Source: a virus. Taken from it: DNA of 56,331 nt. Location of the stretch: IMG/VR virus record IMGVR_UViG_3300038426_000018, positions 1-56,331 of that record, one strand, 5' to 3'. This document shows, one piece after another, positions 46,944 to 55,480 of this stretch. Position 1 is the first letter of the stretch. Each line of letters opens with the position of its first letter. A model generated the notes under the pieces. It was given only the letters and a program-made list of their open reading frames with translations. It searched no databases and was not told the DNA's origin. The position numbers and the translations under genes are program-made.

Positions 46944-47444
46944 ATGAATGAAAACAACGGATCGAAACCGAACTTGAGGGCGGTTCCCGGCATGGTATCC
47001 GGTGACCTGTCCTTGCTTGACAAACTTCCCAAGAAGCAACCGGAGACGGCCCCGCCGCCGCAGGGCATGGCGATGACGCCCGGAATGCTTATCGCGATGA
47101 TCGCGTCGCTTATTTGTTTCGGCGGGTCCGAGCGCGAGAAGATCCTCTCGCTGTCCGTCGAGGCCCTTTGCAAAGAGCGCCACGAGAAAAACCACGTCAC
47201 CGCGACCAAGCCCGAAAAGGATTTTAGGAAATGTAAAAACCCCGTTTGCAGGGATTTCACGAAGATCCTGGATCAGCCGACCGAAAACTATCAGGCCGTC
47301 ATCCAACGATTTCAGTTCGACATGGCCCTGAGAAAAATGATCTTTTTTCAGCCGCTGCCGCCGAACCATTTCAGGATCTTCGTGCAGGACAAACCGCAGG
47401 TTGAATTAGCGACGGAAATGCCCGGAGGATTGTTCAAGCAATGA
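46944..47444 (+). CDS. 166-residue protein, unknown
   Basis: ATG 46944 follows AGGAAGGTG. The first 40 residues are Pro/Lys-rich and flexible. A hydrophobic segment (GMLIAMIASLICFGGSE) could be membrane-associated. A cysteine pair occurs in RKCKNPVCRDF, and the end is beta-rich (FFQPLPPNHFRIFVQDKP). It is chained to the next gene by overlap. No family recognised. Confidence 0.6.
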   Translation: MNENNGSKPNLRAVPGMVSGDLSLLDKLPKKQPETAPPPQGMAMTPGMLIAMIASLICFGGSEREKILSLSVEALCKERHEKNHVTATKPEKDFRKCKNPVCRDFTKILDQPTENYQAVIQRFQFDMALRKMIFFQPLPPNHFRIFVQDKPQVELATEMPGGLFKQ

Positions 47445-47776
47445 CGAGCAAATTGATCGCCTATCTTTTCTTCGGCCGTTTCTCTCCCGCGATCATGCAG
47501 AGGATCGGACGCCGCGTGGCCTTCGGCAAGATAGACCGCCGCGCCAACTGTCCCGCCTGCGGGTACGTCTGCCGGCACGACGTGAAGTGGGACGAAAACC
47601 AAAAGGCCGTCATGCACCTGTGCAAGCGGTGCGGCGCCAGTTGGGGCCAGCCGCCGACGGTGCCGACGGAAAAATGGAGGTTGAACCTGCAGGATCAAAT
47701 TCGGGTCAACCAAATTCAGGACTACGGGAACCAAGCGCCCGACCACAACAAACCTCCTCAACCGGTGGTGCAATGA
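47441..47776 (+). CDS. 111-residue zinc-ribbon protein, unknown
   Basis: ATGA overlap start. The core NCPACGYVCRHDVKWDENQK, AVMHLCKRCGASWGQ carries two CxxC pairs, a classic zinc ribbon. The start has a hydrophobic helix (LIAYLFFGRFSPAIM) and the end is disordered and Pro/Gln-rich. Position before the head genes suggests late expression. Role unknown. Confidence 0.65.
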   Translation: MTSKLIAYLFFGRFSPAIMQRIGRRVAFGKIDRRANCPACGYVCRHDVKWDENQKAVMHLCKRCGASWGQPPTVPTEKWRLNLQDQIRVNQIQDYGNQAPDHNKPPQPVVQ

Positions 47777-48117
47777 TGCGGCTGCGGGACCTCGAAGGAA
47801 GTTTGATCAAGCGCGAACTCAGGGACGGCGGCGACTATCGCGTGCCCGTCGAGGCGATCCGCGACGCCGACGGCGTAAGGTTCCTGTGCCCGAAATGTTT
47901 CTCGAAGAACGGCGGGCCCGTGGGCACGCACCTGGTGATCTGCTGGTTCGTCGGGAGAGTTCCGATCGACCTTGATCCCAAACCCGGCCGGTGGCATCCG
48001 TTCGGGCATTCGATCGAGGACTTGACGTTCATAGGCCCTGGCAACGTCAGCGTGGCGATTCAGGGCGCGTGCTGTTGGCACGGGTTCGTTCGAGACGGCG
48101 AAGCAACCTTGACGTGA
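47773..48117 (+). CDS. DUF6527 family protein
   Basis: This 114-residue protein has the family features VRFLCPKCFSKNGGPVGTHL, ICWF, PGRWHPFGHSIEDLTF and a closing CCWHGFVRDGEATL. DUF6527 proteins are small, strand-rich and widespread in phages, with conserved Cys, His and Trp; function is unknown. It lies eight bases upstream of the portal gene. Confidence 0.8.
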   Translation: MMRLRDLEGSLIKRELRDGGDYRVPVEAIRDADGVRFLCPKCFSKNGGPVGTHLVICWFVGRVPIDLDPKPGRWHPFGHSIEDLTFIGPGNVSVAIQGACCWHGFVRDGEATLT

Positions 48118-48125
48118 GGCCAATC

Positions 48126-50702
48126 ATGGGAAGATTTCGAGACGCTTTCAAAGCCTTGACCTCGCTCTCGGGCGGGGAACTGATCACGACGGGGCCTTTC
48201 GCCGGAAAGGACGCGCGGACCCTGGCGCTCCCGGAGATCCGCGTTCCGAAGCCGCCGACGCAGTTGCCCGACGTGACCTCCGGTTGGTTTACCCCGCTGC
48301 AGCCGATCGGCCCGTTCGCTCCTCCGGGAACGGTCCCGAGACAATTCGCCTACCTTCCGGGTACCAACATCCTGTGGCAGCCGAAGTCGGGCGAGCCGGG
48401 GCCTTCCGGAGTCACGTTCGAAACCCTGCGGCTGCTCGCGGACTCGTGGGACATCCTGCGGCTGTTCATCGAAACGCGCAAAGATCAGATGTTTCGAATC
48501 CCGTGGACCTTCCGTTGCAAACGGCAGCCGGGGGAGAGCGAAGAGCAGTTCAAGAAGCGCAACGCGAAGGACAAGGGACTGACCGCGCTCCATAAATTTT
48601 TCGAGAGGCCGGACGGCGAACACGATTTCGACATCTGGATGAAAATGTGGATGGAAGACGAGATCGTGATCGACGCCGTTTCGATCTACGCCCAACGCGA
48701 TCGCAAGGGCAAGATCGCTTCTTTCCTTCCTTTCGACGGGGCCACGTTTAACCGCAGGATCACGGACCAGGGCATCACGCCGCCGAAAGGGCAGACCGCC
48801 TACCAGCAGGTTTTGTACGGGATCATTTCCGGCAACTTCACCACGGACGATTTGATTTATTTCATGCGCAACCCGAGGACCTGCAGGCTGTACGGTTTCT
48901 CCCGCGTCGAGCAAATCCTCCTGACGATCAACCTGGGCCTGCGCCGCTTGGAGTTCCAGTTGCAGGAATACCTGTCGGGCAACACGCCCGAGGCCATCGT
49001 GTTTCTGCCCGTGGGCGGCGACTCCGGGATCACGATCGACCAGGTCAAAGACGCGCAAGACAACTTCAACGCGATGATGGCGGGCAACCTCGCCACTCGC
49101 CGGCAGATCCGGTTCCTGCCTTCCTACGGGACCAAGGGCGAACGCCCGCCGATCGTGTTTCCCAAAGAGGCCCTGATAAAAGATCCTATCGACGAATGGC
49201 TCGTGAAGATCGTCGCGTTCAACTTCGGCATGTCCACGCAGTATTTCGATCGGCAGATGAACCGCGCCAGCGGCGAAACCGCCAAGGAGACGGCCGAAGA
49301 GGAAGGCTTGTTGCCGGACGTGAAGATCGCCACGAAGATCACGAACCGTTGCGTCGAACTCCTGGGCCTGGCCGATCAGTATGAGTGCGCCTACGACATG
49401 CCGGGCGTCATGGATCCAGACAAGCAAGCCGACGCCGACAAGAAGCGCGTCGACTCCGGACTCAACACCCGGAACGAAATCCGCGAAGCCCGAGGAGAAG
49501 ATCCGGCCCCGGAGGAGAACGCCGACAGGCTCACCATCACCACCGCGACCGGCGTCATTCCTCTCGACGAAAAGCAGGACAACATCGCGGCCGGTTTGAA
49601 TCCGGACGGATCTCCGAAGGCGGCCCCGGAGCCGGTCGACGATAAACAACCTCCTGCAGGAGGAGACGGGAAGCAGCAGGCCGAGGGAGGCGAACCCGGC
49701 GGGAAGAAACCCAAGGGCAAGAAGAAACCCAAGGGCGGGGCCAAGATCATGAAAGCCGTTCCGAAACGCAGGTCCTTTATTTCGGTCGGGCAACTCACCC
49801 CGGCCACGGAGAAGGCGATCGAGGCCGCGTCGAAAACCCTGGCGGCCGCGTTCGGGAAGATGGCCGAAAAAGCCTCGGCCAAAGTCAAGGCGATCGAGAA
49901 GGCCAGCAAGCCCGACGACGTGACGGACGAAATCATGAAAGCCTTGGACGAGGAATTCCGCGCCCTTCCTCCTGCGGTGCAGGCCCAACTGGAAGCGGCC
50001 GCTTTGTCCGGGATCTCGCAGGTCGCGGCGCAGTTGTCCGTAGACGACGGCGAACTCCTCGGCAAGACGAACGAGATCGCGCGGGCCTGGGCCAAGAAGC
50101 GGGCGGCCGAAATGGTCGGCATGAAATGGGTAGACGACGAGCTCGTCGACAACCCGAACGCGAAGTGGGCCATCGACGACACCACCAGGTCGGACATCCG
50201 GAAGATCCTGACCGAAGGGTTCGCGTCGGAAGAAACCTCGATCGCGGACATCGGGAAGGCCATCGAAGAGGCCGCGTCGTTCTCCGCGTACCGATCCGAC
50301 ATGATCGCTCGAACCGAGTGCGCCCGCGCCCAGATCTTCGGCGGGCTGGAAATGTGGGAGAAGTCCGGCCTCGTGAAATCCTACGAGTGGTTGAACTCCG
50401 AGGACGAGGACGTGTGCGAGATCTGCGAAGAGTTGGGCGACGGCGGGCCTTACTTGCTCGGAACCGGCCCGCTGCCGATCGACGATTCTCACCCGAATTG
50501 CCGTTGCGTCCTTTCGGCCGTGGAGATCGCGGAGACGGAAGAGATGGCGGCGGCCGCCAGGTCGAAGCAGCAGGCTTGGCTGTTCATCAGGGCGGCGCAG
50601 GAGGCGGTCAAACATAATTCGAACGGAGGCAAACATGCAGGGCAACGACAAAGTGATCGCGGCGCTTCAGGCGGCCATCAACACGGAAGCGACGCTCGCT
50701 GA
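48126..50702 (+). CDS. Portal protein fused to Mu gpF-like head morphogenesis domain
   Basis: This 858-residue protein: residues 1 to about 500 look like a portal with LRLLADSWDILRLFIETRKD, the stem-side DGATFNRRI, YGFSRVEQILLTINLGLRRL and a late RFLPSYG region. A flexible Lys/Gly/Pro linker (GGKKPKGKKKPKGG, about 525-540) joins a helical part and a C-terminal Mu gpF-like domain with RTECARAQIFGGLEMW, DEDVCEICEEL (near 762) and HPNCRC (near 788). Portal and gpF-like proteins are normally two neighbouring genes. It forms the DNA gateway and starts head assembly. Confidence 0.85.
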   Translation: MGRFRDAFKALTSLSGGELITTGPFAGKDARTLALPEIRVPKPPTQLPDVTSGWFTPLQPIGPFAPPGTVPRQFAYLPGTNILWQPKSGEPGPSGVTFETLRLLADSWDILRLFIETRKDQMFRIPWTFRCKRQPGESEEQFKKRNAKDKGLTALHKFFERPDGEHDFDIWMKMWMEDEIVIDAVSIYAQRDRKGKIASFLPFDGATFNRRITDQGITPPKGQTAYQQVLYGIISGNFTTDDLIYFMRNPRTCRLYGFSRVEQILLTINLGLRRLEFQLQEYLSGNTPEAIVFLPVGGDSGITIDQVKDAQDNFNAMMAGNLATRRQIRFLPSYGTKGERPPIVFPKEALIKDPIDEWLVKIVAFNFGMSTQYFDRQMNRASGETAKETAEEEGLLPDVKIATKITNRCVELLGLADQYECAYDMPGVMDPDKQADADKKRVDSGLNTRNEIREARGEDPAPEENADRLTITTATGVIPLDEKQDNIAAGLNPDGSPKAAPEPVDDKQPPAGGDGKQQAEGGEPGGKKPKGKKKPKGGAKIMKAVPKRRSFISVGQLTPATEKAIEAASKTLAAAFGKMAEKASAKVKAIEKASKPDDVTDEIMKALDEEFRALPPAVQAQLEAAALSGISQVAAQLSVDDGELLGKTNEIARAWAKKRAAEMVGMKWVDDELVDNPNAKWAIDDTTRSDIRKILTEGFASEETSIADIGKAIEEAASFSAYRSDMIARTECARAQIFGGLEMWEKSGLVKSYEWLNSEDEDVCEICEELGDGGPYLLGTGPLPIDDSHPNCRCVLSAVEIAETEEMAAAARSKQQAWLFIRAAQEAVKHNSNGGKHAGQRQSDRGASGGHQHGSDAR

Positions 50703-51117
50703 AGTTTACAAACTCAACGGTCGGGCGCTCTCGAAAAAACTCGGCCTGAAGACCGGCAAGGAATTAAAGGGACTCGGTTGCCAATGCCGGGGATACATGA
50801 AAAAGATCGCGAAGAGGCTCGAACTGTTCGAGGTCTTCGCCGAGGTCGAAGCGGCCACGGCGACCGTGGGGAAGACGACCACGGAAACGATCGACGAGTT
50901 GATCGCGATGGAACTCGCGGCCGTGAAGCAATACACGCAGGACGTGATCGCGTGTTGGAACGCGAAAGACATGGACTGCTTCCACTTCTTTCAGCACATG
51001 TGCAAATGGCACACGGTCGGAGAGAACGGCAACGTCGGCCACTTGAATTACCTGCAGCACGAGCGCAGGCAGTTGACCGAATTCGGCGAGAAGGATTACG
51101 AAGAGGTCCACGCTTAA
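50635..51117 (+). CDS. Ferritin-like (bacterioferritin/DPS-type) protein
   Basis: This 160-residue protein starts at ATG 50635 behind CGGAGG and overlaps the portal gene by 68 bases. Four helices can be outlined: VIAALQAAINTEATLAEVYK, CQCRGYMKKIAKRLELFEVF, DELIAMELAAVKQYTQDVIA and FQHMCKWHT plus YLQHERRQLTEF. Glu and His residues at helix positions (NTEA, MELAA, WHTVGE, HERR) could form a di-iron site. Ferritin-like proteins occur in a minority of phages. Here it lies among head genes and could be packaged or affect iron stress. Confidence 0.6.
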   Translation: MQGNDKVIAALQAAINTEATLAEVYKLNGRALSKKLGLKTGKELKGLGCQCRGYMKKIAKRLELFEVFAEVEAATATVGKTTTETIDELIAMELAAVKQYTQDVIACWNAKDMDCFHFFQHMCKWHTVGENGNVGHLNYLQHERRQLTEFGEKDYEEVHA

Positions 51118-51145
51118 ACTAATTTCCTAACGCGGAGGCTTTGAC

Positions 51146-53110
51146 ATGGCACTCATGAGAGCGAAGGGCAAACCGGCTGCGTCCAAGGCCGAACCCTCGA
51201 AAATGCTTTTCCGGAAGTTCGTCCGCATCACCAAGATCGACGAAATGAAACGCGAAGTCGGCGGCGTCGTCACGGCCGAGCAGCCCGACAAGGCCAAGGA
51301 GGTTTGCGACTACGAATCCACCGTCCCGTTCTACAAGGCTTGGAGCGACGAACTTTCCAAAGCCACCGGAGGGAAGAACGTCGGGAACCTGCGGGAGATG
51401 CACCAGCTGAAAGCGGTCGGCGCGGGAAAGACGATCGAGTTCAACGACGTGGACAAAGAAATCTACATGACCTTCAAGGTGGTCAACGACGACGCGTGGA
51501 CGAACTGCCTCGAAGGAGTGTACACGGGTTTCTCGCACGGCGGCGAGTACGTGAAGACGTGGAAAGGCAACGACGGCCTCGTGCACTACACCGCGAACCC
51601 GGCCGAAGTTTCGCTCGTCGACAACCCGTGTCTGCCGAAAGGTCATTTCGATTTCGTGCGGGCCGACGGCGTGGTTGAAAAACGGGCTTTCAAAAAGCAG
51701 GGCTGCGGCGATTGCAAGTACGATCCCGAGAAAGGTTGCCCGTGCAAGGCGGAGGCGGTCGCGGGTTTTCCTTCGAGAGGATTTTTCAAATGGGTGAATC
51801 TTGCGACCCTCGAATGCGCGTGTTCAACCTGCGGCCGATTAATCAAGGCGAAGAAAAAGATCCAGGCCGTCATCGGCCACCTGAAGGGCGAAACCACGAC
51901 GACCGTTCAGTCGATCATCTTCTCGCCCAAATCCGAGTGGACCGCCAGTGACTGTCAGCAGTGGTTGAAGGATCACGATTTGAAAGCGCCCGAGGCCGAC
52001 GAGACGGAAGACAGCTATCGCTTTCGTCAGCGGGACCCCGGTGATTTCGAGGAGGACAGTTTCCGAACCATCAATTTCAAAGGAGGGAAAAAGAAAACCA
52101 TGGCGTTCGCACAGATGTCGAAAGCGCAACGGGATGTGGTCAAGGCCGAATTGCACAAAGCGGCCCTGGCGATCCTGGAAGCGAAGGCCGAAGAGATGGG
52201 CGTTGACCTCAAGAAAGACATGTACGACGTCGAACGCCTGGCAGAAATCCTCCAGCAACTCGCCTACATCCGCATGAGCGCCCAGTGGGAGCGCGAGAAT
52301 GAGGGCGACGAGTCCGAATTGCCGGACTTGATCCAAAAGGATTTAGAATCACTCGCCGAAACATTCCTCAGCATGGCTGAGGAGGAAGTCGGCGAACTTA
52401 CAACGTCCGCCAAAAAGGCGGCATCCATAGGAGGCGGTAAAATGGCAACGATGTCAGCCGTCCAAAAGGCGGCGTCAGCACTGGACCACATCAAAAAAAT
52501 GCACGCGGCGCACAAGGCTTTCCACGCGAAGATGCACAAGGCCCATCAGGACCGTGAAGCCGAGATGGACGATCACATGGACAAGCTTCACAAGATCCTC
52601 GGCACCGGCGAAACGGCACCGGCGTCTTCAGGCAACGAACCCGTGTCCACGGACCCTGCTGCCAGTGGGGCCTCTAGCACCATCAAGACGATGGAAACCA
52701 CGATCCTAGCCAAGCTGGACGAAATGGCGAAGGGCATCGACGACAAGATCAAAACCGGGATCGACACGGCCATCGGGACCATGCTCGAAGGCATGCTCGG
52801 GGAAAAAGGAGTCGAGCGGGCGCTGCAGACGGCAGGGCAGAACCGCAAAGCCGCCGCGTCTGCCGGCATCGGCGATCGCAACGACCTAGCCGAGGGCGGG
52901 CCGAAGACCCACCTCGCCGTGAAAGCCAACGACACCAGCGTCGCGGGCCTGCAGGCCCACAACGCGAACGCGGAAGTGCCCAAGGCGAACATGGAGAAGG
53001 CCGCCCAGGGCGACACCTCCGAGATCCTGAAAGCCATGTCGGGCGTCAAACCGGCCGAAGACGTGAGCGATTTCGCTCGCGGTCCTCTGTCTAAGTTCGC
53101 GCCCAAGTAA
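51146..53110 (+). CDS. Prohead protease-scaffold polyprotein
   Basis: This 654-residue protein: residues 1-170 resemble a XkdF/HK97-type prohead protease with NLREMHQLKAVGAGKTI, IYMTFKVVNDDAWTNCLEGV, YTGFSHGGEYV (probable catalytic His or Ser region) and AEVSLVDNPCLP. The middle has a Cys-rich segment (GCGDCKYDPEKGCPC) and a WLKDH domain (WTASDCQQWLKDHDLKAP). The last 330 residues are Ala/Lys/Glu-rich helices typical of scaffolding (HAAHKAFHAKMHKAHQDREA). It sits directly before the capsid gene. It would cut scaffold and capsid ends during maturation. Confidence 0.75.
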   Translation: MALMRAKGKPAASKAEPSKMLFRKFVRITKIDEMKREVGGVVTAEQPDKAKEVCDYESTVPFYKAWSDELSKATGGKNVGNLREMHQLKAVGAGKTIEFNDVDKEIYMTFKVVNDDAWTNCLEGVYTGFSHGGEYVKTWKGNDGLVHYTANPAEVSLVDNPCLPKGHFDFVRADGVVEKRAFKKQGCGDCKYDPEKGCPCKAEAVAGFPSRGFFKWVNLATLECACSTCGRLIKAKKKIQAVIGHLKGETTTTVQSIIFSPKSEWTASDCQQWLKDHDLKAPEADETEDSYRFRQRDPGDFEEDSFRTINFKGGKKKTMAFAQMSKAQRDVVKAELHKAALAILEAKAEEMGVDLKKDMYDVERLAEILQQLAYIRMSAQWERENEGDESELPDLIQKDLESLAETFLSMAEEEVGELTTSAKKAASIGGGKMATMSAVQKAASALDHIKKMHAAHKAFHAKMHKAHQDREAEMDDHMDKLHKILGTGETAPASSGNEPVSTDPAASGASSTIKTMETTILAKLDEMAKGIDDKIKTGIDTAIGTMLEGMLGEKGVERALQTAGQNRKAAASAGIGDRNDLAEGGPKTHLAVKANDTSVAGLQAHNANAEVPKANMEKAAQGDTSEILKAMSGVKPAEDVSDFARGPLSKFAPK

Positions 53111-53187
53111 GTCGCTGCACCCAGAAACGCGGACGCACGGACGCGCTCCACGAATTCCCACATGGACGTTTACCAGCACGAAACCCG

Positions 53188-53207
53188 AGGCGGCCCTGCG
53201 GCCGCCT
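53188..53207 (+). other. Strong hairpin upstream of the capsid gene
   Basis: AGGCGGCC (53188-53195) pairs with GGCCGCCT (53200-53207) around CTGC, eight G/C-rich pairs 23 bases upstream of the capsid ATG. Without a T-run it is not a typical terminator. It may protect the capsid mRNA's 5' end. The surrounding gap 53111-53229 holds no supported gene. Confidence 0.55.
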
Positions 53208-53229
53208 TAACGAGAGGAGAAAGAGCACC

Positions 53230-54780
53230 ATGTTCGAAGGAATGAGCGAGCGCACCCTTGCGCTGTTTGCCCAAATGAAGAAGGACGCCACCACCTTCGG
53301 GATCGCGACCAACTCCGGGGTGCAGTTCTACTACCTGGAGGAAACGGCCAAACAGACTTATCCGGTTTTCTATCCGATCTTGTCTGAAACGCCGCGCGTG
53401 TACCCGATGTACAACGGCGTTCGAGTCGGCGGCCCCGGCGTCAACTGGAAACAGATCGTCGGCGTCGACGTGTCCGGCTATCCGGCCGTGTCGGAAGGCC
53501 ACCGCAACGCTTACACCGCAGTGTCGGAGAAAGACGCCTACGCCCCGTACGCCTACCTGGGCAAAGACGCTTCGGCCACCTTCCAAGCTTACTCTCAGGC
53601 TTTGGGATTCGACGACGCGCTGAAGATCGCGCAGTTCACGAACCTGAACGCCCTGTTGAACGGCGAGGAGAAAATGATCATGTTCGGGAACCCCGGCAAC
53701 GGCTCGGTCAACGGATACGGCGGGTACGTCCTCGGGCAGTGCCCGCAGCCGAGCGGATTACAGTCGGCCTCGACCGGCACGTACGCCTCGGGCACTTATT
53801 ACGTGTACTGCGTCGCGCTGACTCCGTGGGGCGTCGCGATGGCGACCTCGACGGGCTGCGCGATCCCGGTGCAAAGGGTCAACGCCGACGGGTCGAAGGA
53901 CGCCATCAACGGCGGGACTTCGCAGATCTCGGCGGCGAGCTCGGGCGTTTCGCTCGACGGCTCCCACGGCATCGACGTGAAAGTCGCGCCGGTGAACGGA
54001 GCGGTCGGGTACGCCTGGTACATCGGGAAGTCCAACGCCGCAGGAGCGAAATTCAACGGAGTGACGGCGCTTTGCATGGCGACCTTTACGGCGCCGCTGA
54101 CCGGGAGTTTGCAGACGGCGGCCGACGCGGGGTTGGCGGCCGACGCCAGCTATAACCTCCTGGATTTCCCCGGCGCTTTGACCTGGCACTTCCAGACTTA
54201 CGGCGCGACGAACGGATTCACCGCCTATTTGAAAGACATCACCGGAACGGCAGGGACGCCCACCGGGTTCACTTCCAACGGCGACGGGACGATCAAGGAG
54301 TTCGAGGACGTGGCCGACTACCTGTGGATCAACTTCAAAGCCTCGATCGACAAGATCTGGTTGGGCGGCGCGTTGATCCAATCGGCTTCGCGGGCGATCC
54401 TCACTTCTGCCTCGGGGCCTGGCGCTCAGCGTTTGATCATCGACCGCGATTCCGACGGCAAGATCATCGGCGGCCAGATCGTCAGCGAGTACCATTGGAA
54501 ATATTCTTCGACCACGGCGAAGAAGACGGTTCCGGTTTCGGCTCACCCGTGGCTGCCGGACGGAACGGTTTGGTTCGACATCACCACCAACCCGTACCCG
54601 GCCGCAGGGCAGTCGATCCCTGTGGTTCGCCGAATCGTCACGCTGGAAGATCACTTCAGCGTGAAGTGGCCCTATCGTAACCTGACGCACGAGATCGGCA
54701 TCTACGCTTTCATCACGCAGCAACATTATCTGCCGTGGTGCGGAGCGGTGCTGACGGGCGTCGCCAACAAGGTCAACTAG
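53230..54780 (+). CDS. Major capsid protein with Ig-like insertion
   Basis: This 516-residue protein follows GAGAGGAGAAAG. The N-terminal part has a short arm, FYYLEETAKQTYPVFYPILS and VNWKQIVGVDVSGYPAV, the E-loop-like zone of HK97-fold capsids, and FTNLNALLNGEEKMIMFGNP. Residues about 155-290 form an extra beta domain (GTYASGTYYVYCVALTPWGV, VAPVNGAVGYAWYIGKSNAA), an Ig/fibronectin-like insertion usually displayed on the shell surface. The end returns to the fold with EDVADYLWINFKASIDKIWL, VVRRIVTLEDHF and a final YAFITQQHYLPWCG strand. Confidence 0.85.
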   Translation: MFEGMSERTLALFAQMKKDATTFGIATNSGVQFYYLEETAKQTYPVFYPILSETPRVYPMYNGVRVGGPGVNWKQIVGVDVSGYPAVSEGHRNAYTAVSEKDAYAPYAYLGKDASATFQAYSQALGFDDALKIAQFTNLNALLNGEEKMIMFGNPGNGSVNGYGGYVLGQCPQPSGLQSASTGTYASGTYYVYCVALTPWGVAMATSTGCAIPVQRVNADGSKDAINGGTSQISAASSGVSLDGSHGIDVKVAPVNGAVGYAWYIGKSNAAGAKFNGVTALCMATFTAPLTGSLQTAADAGLAADASYNLLDFPGALTWHFQTYGATNGFTAYLKDITGTAGTPTGFTSNGDGTIKEFEDVADYLWINFKASIDKIWLGGALIQSASRAILTSASGPGAQRLIIDRDSDGKIIGGQIVSEYHWKYSSTTAKKTVPVSAHPWLPDGTVWFDITTNPYPAAGQSIPVVRRIVTLEDHFSVKWPYRNLTHEIGIYAFITQQHYLPWCGAVLTGVANKVN

Positions 54781-54801
54781 CAGCATCCTCTTTCGATTCG
54801 C

Positions 54802-54828
54802 GAAGGAGGGCGCGGTTGGCCCTCCTTC
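54802..54828 (+). terminator. Hairpin after the capsid gene (terminator or attenuator)
   Basis: GAAGGAGGGC (54802-54811) pairs perfectly with GCCCTCCTTC (54819-54828) around a 7-base loop, 22 bases after the capsid stop. Only weak T content follows. It may partly terminate transcription so that capsid is made in excess over the following decoration-type genes, or protect the capsid mRNA's 3' end. Confidence 0.6.
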
Positions 54829-54857
54829 TCGAAGAGAAAGCGAAAGGACGGCGACAC

Positions 54858-55133
54858 ATGTTGAAGACTTCGATCTTCGCGGTGAGCAGCACCCAGGAAA
54901 CCCCGGTCGTTCTGACGGTCCCGTGCCGACAGGCCACGATCAAAGAAGACGCGGCGACGGCGACGACCGCTTGGCAGTTGAAAGGAACCGCGCCGAATTC
55001 CGTTGAGATCCAGAAGGCTTCGGGCGAGTCGGTCACGTTGAGTTTCGCGGCGATGAAAAACGCGGGCGAGACGATCGGCTTCGTGAAGGTCACCACCGGC
55101 AGCCCGAACTTTCAGTTGGTAGAACAGCCATGA
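54858..55133 (+). CDS. Small head-associated protein, first paralogue
   Basis: This 91-residue protein has GAAAGGACG before ATG 54858. It is beta-rich (IFAVSSTQETPVVLTVPC, WQLKGTAPNSVEIQKASG, TIGFVKVTTG) and ends NFQLVEQP. The next gene shares the same order of strands and an EIQK/AIQK, IGFV and QVEQ ending, so the two are tandem duplicates. Position after the capsid gene suggests decoration or fibre-base proteins (inference). Confidence 0.7.
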   Translation: MLKTSIFAVSSTQETPVVLTVPCRQATIKEDAATATTAWQLKGTAPNSVEIQKASGESVTLSFAAMKNAGETIGFVKVTTGSPNFQLVEQP

Positions 55134-55480
55134 AAACGTTTTTGTTCTCCGTGGGCCTGCAGCCGGTACCGGTCACGGTGACGACTCCATGCACCCACGT
55201 CGAGATCGTCGAGGACCCTTCCGTTTCGGGTTGGCCCACGGTCGACTACCAGGTCATCGGAACCGTTCCGGGTTCTCAGGCGATCCAGAAGAAAGGCGGG
55301 GTCCGCTTCGTTTTCCAACGAAGGATTCCCTGGAGTGCCGGCGACATCATCGGGTTCGTGCAGATCGTGGACCCGGCGCAGGCCGGAATCATCACGCAGT
55401 TGATTTACTTCCTGACGTTCCGTTTCCTGCAGTCAGGATCTAAAACCACCACGTTCCAACAGGTCGAGCAGACGGTATGA
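55130..55480 (+). CDS. Small head-associated protein, second paralogue
   Basis: This 116-residue protein starts by ATGA overlap. It aligns with the previous protein (FLFSVGLQPVPVTVTTPCTH, YQVIGTVPGSQAIQKKGG, DIIGFVQIV) and ends TTTFQQVEQTV, with about 25 extra residues before the end. It overlaps the fibre gene by ATGA at 55477, so capsid, paralogues and fibre form one translationally linked run. It may anchor the fibre to the head. Confidence 0.7.
   Translation: MKTFLFSVGLQPVPVTVTTPCTHVEIVEDPSVSGWPTVDYQVIGTVPGSQAIQKKGGVRFVFQRRIPWSAGDIIGFVQIVDPAQAGIITQLIYFLTFRFLQSGSKTTTFQQVEQTV

Noticed and set aside
48060-50651. Long open frame on the minus strand (863 codons) opposite the portal gene
   Set aside because: Composition is Arg/Leu/Val-rich and repetitive, as expected from antisense of high-G+C coding DNA. 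The + strand frame has clear portal and gpF-like features.
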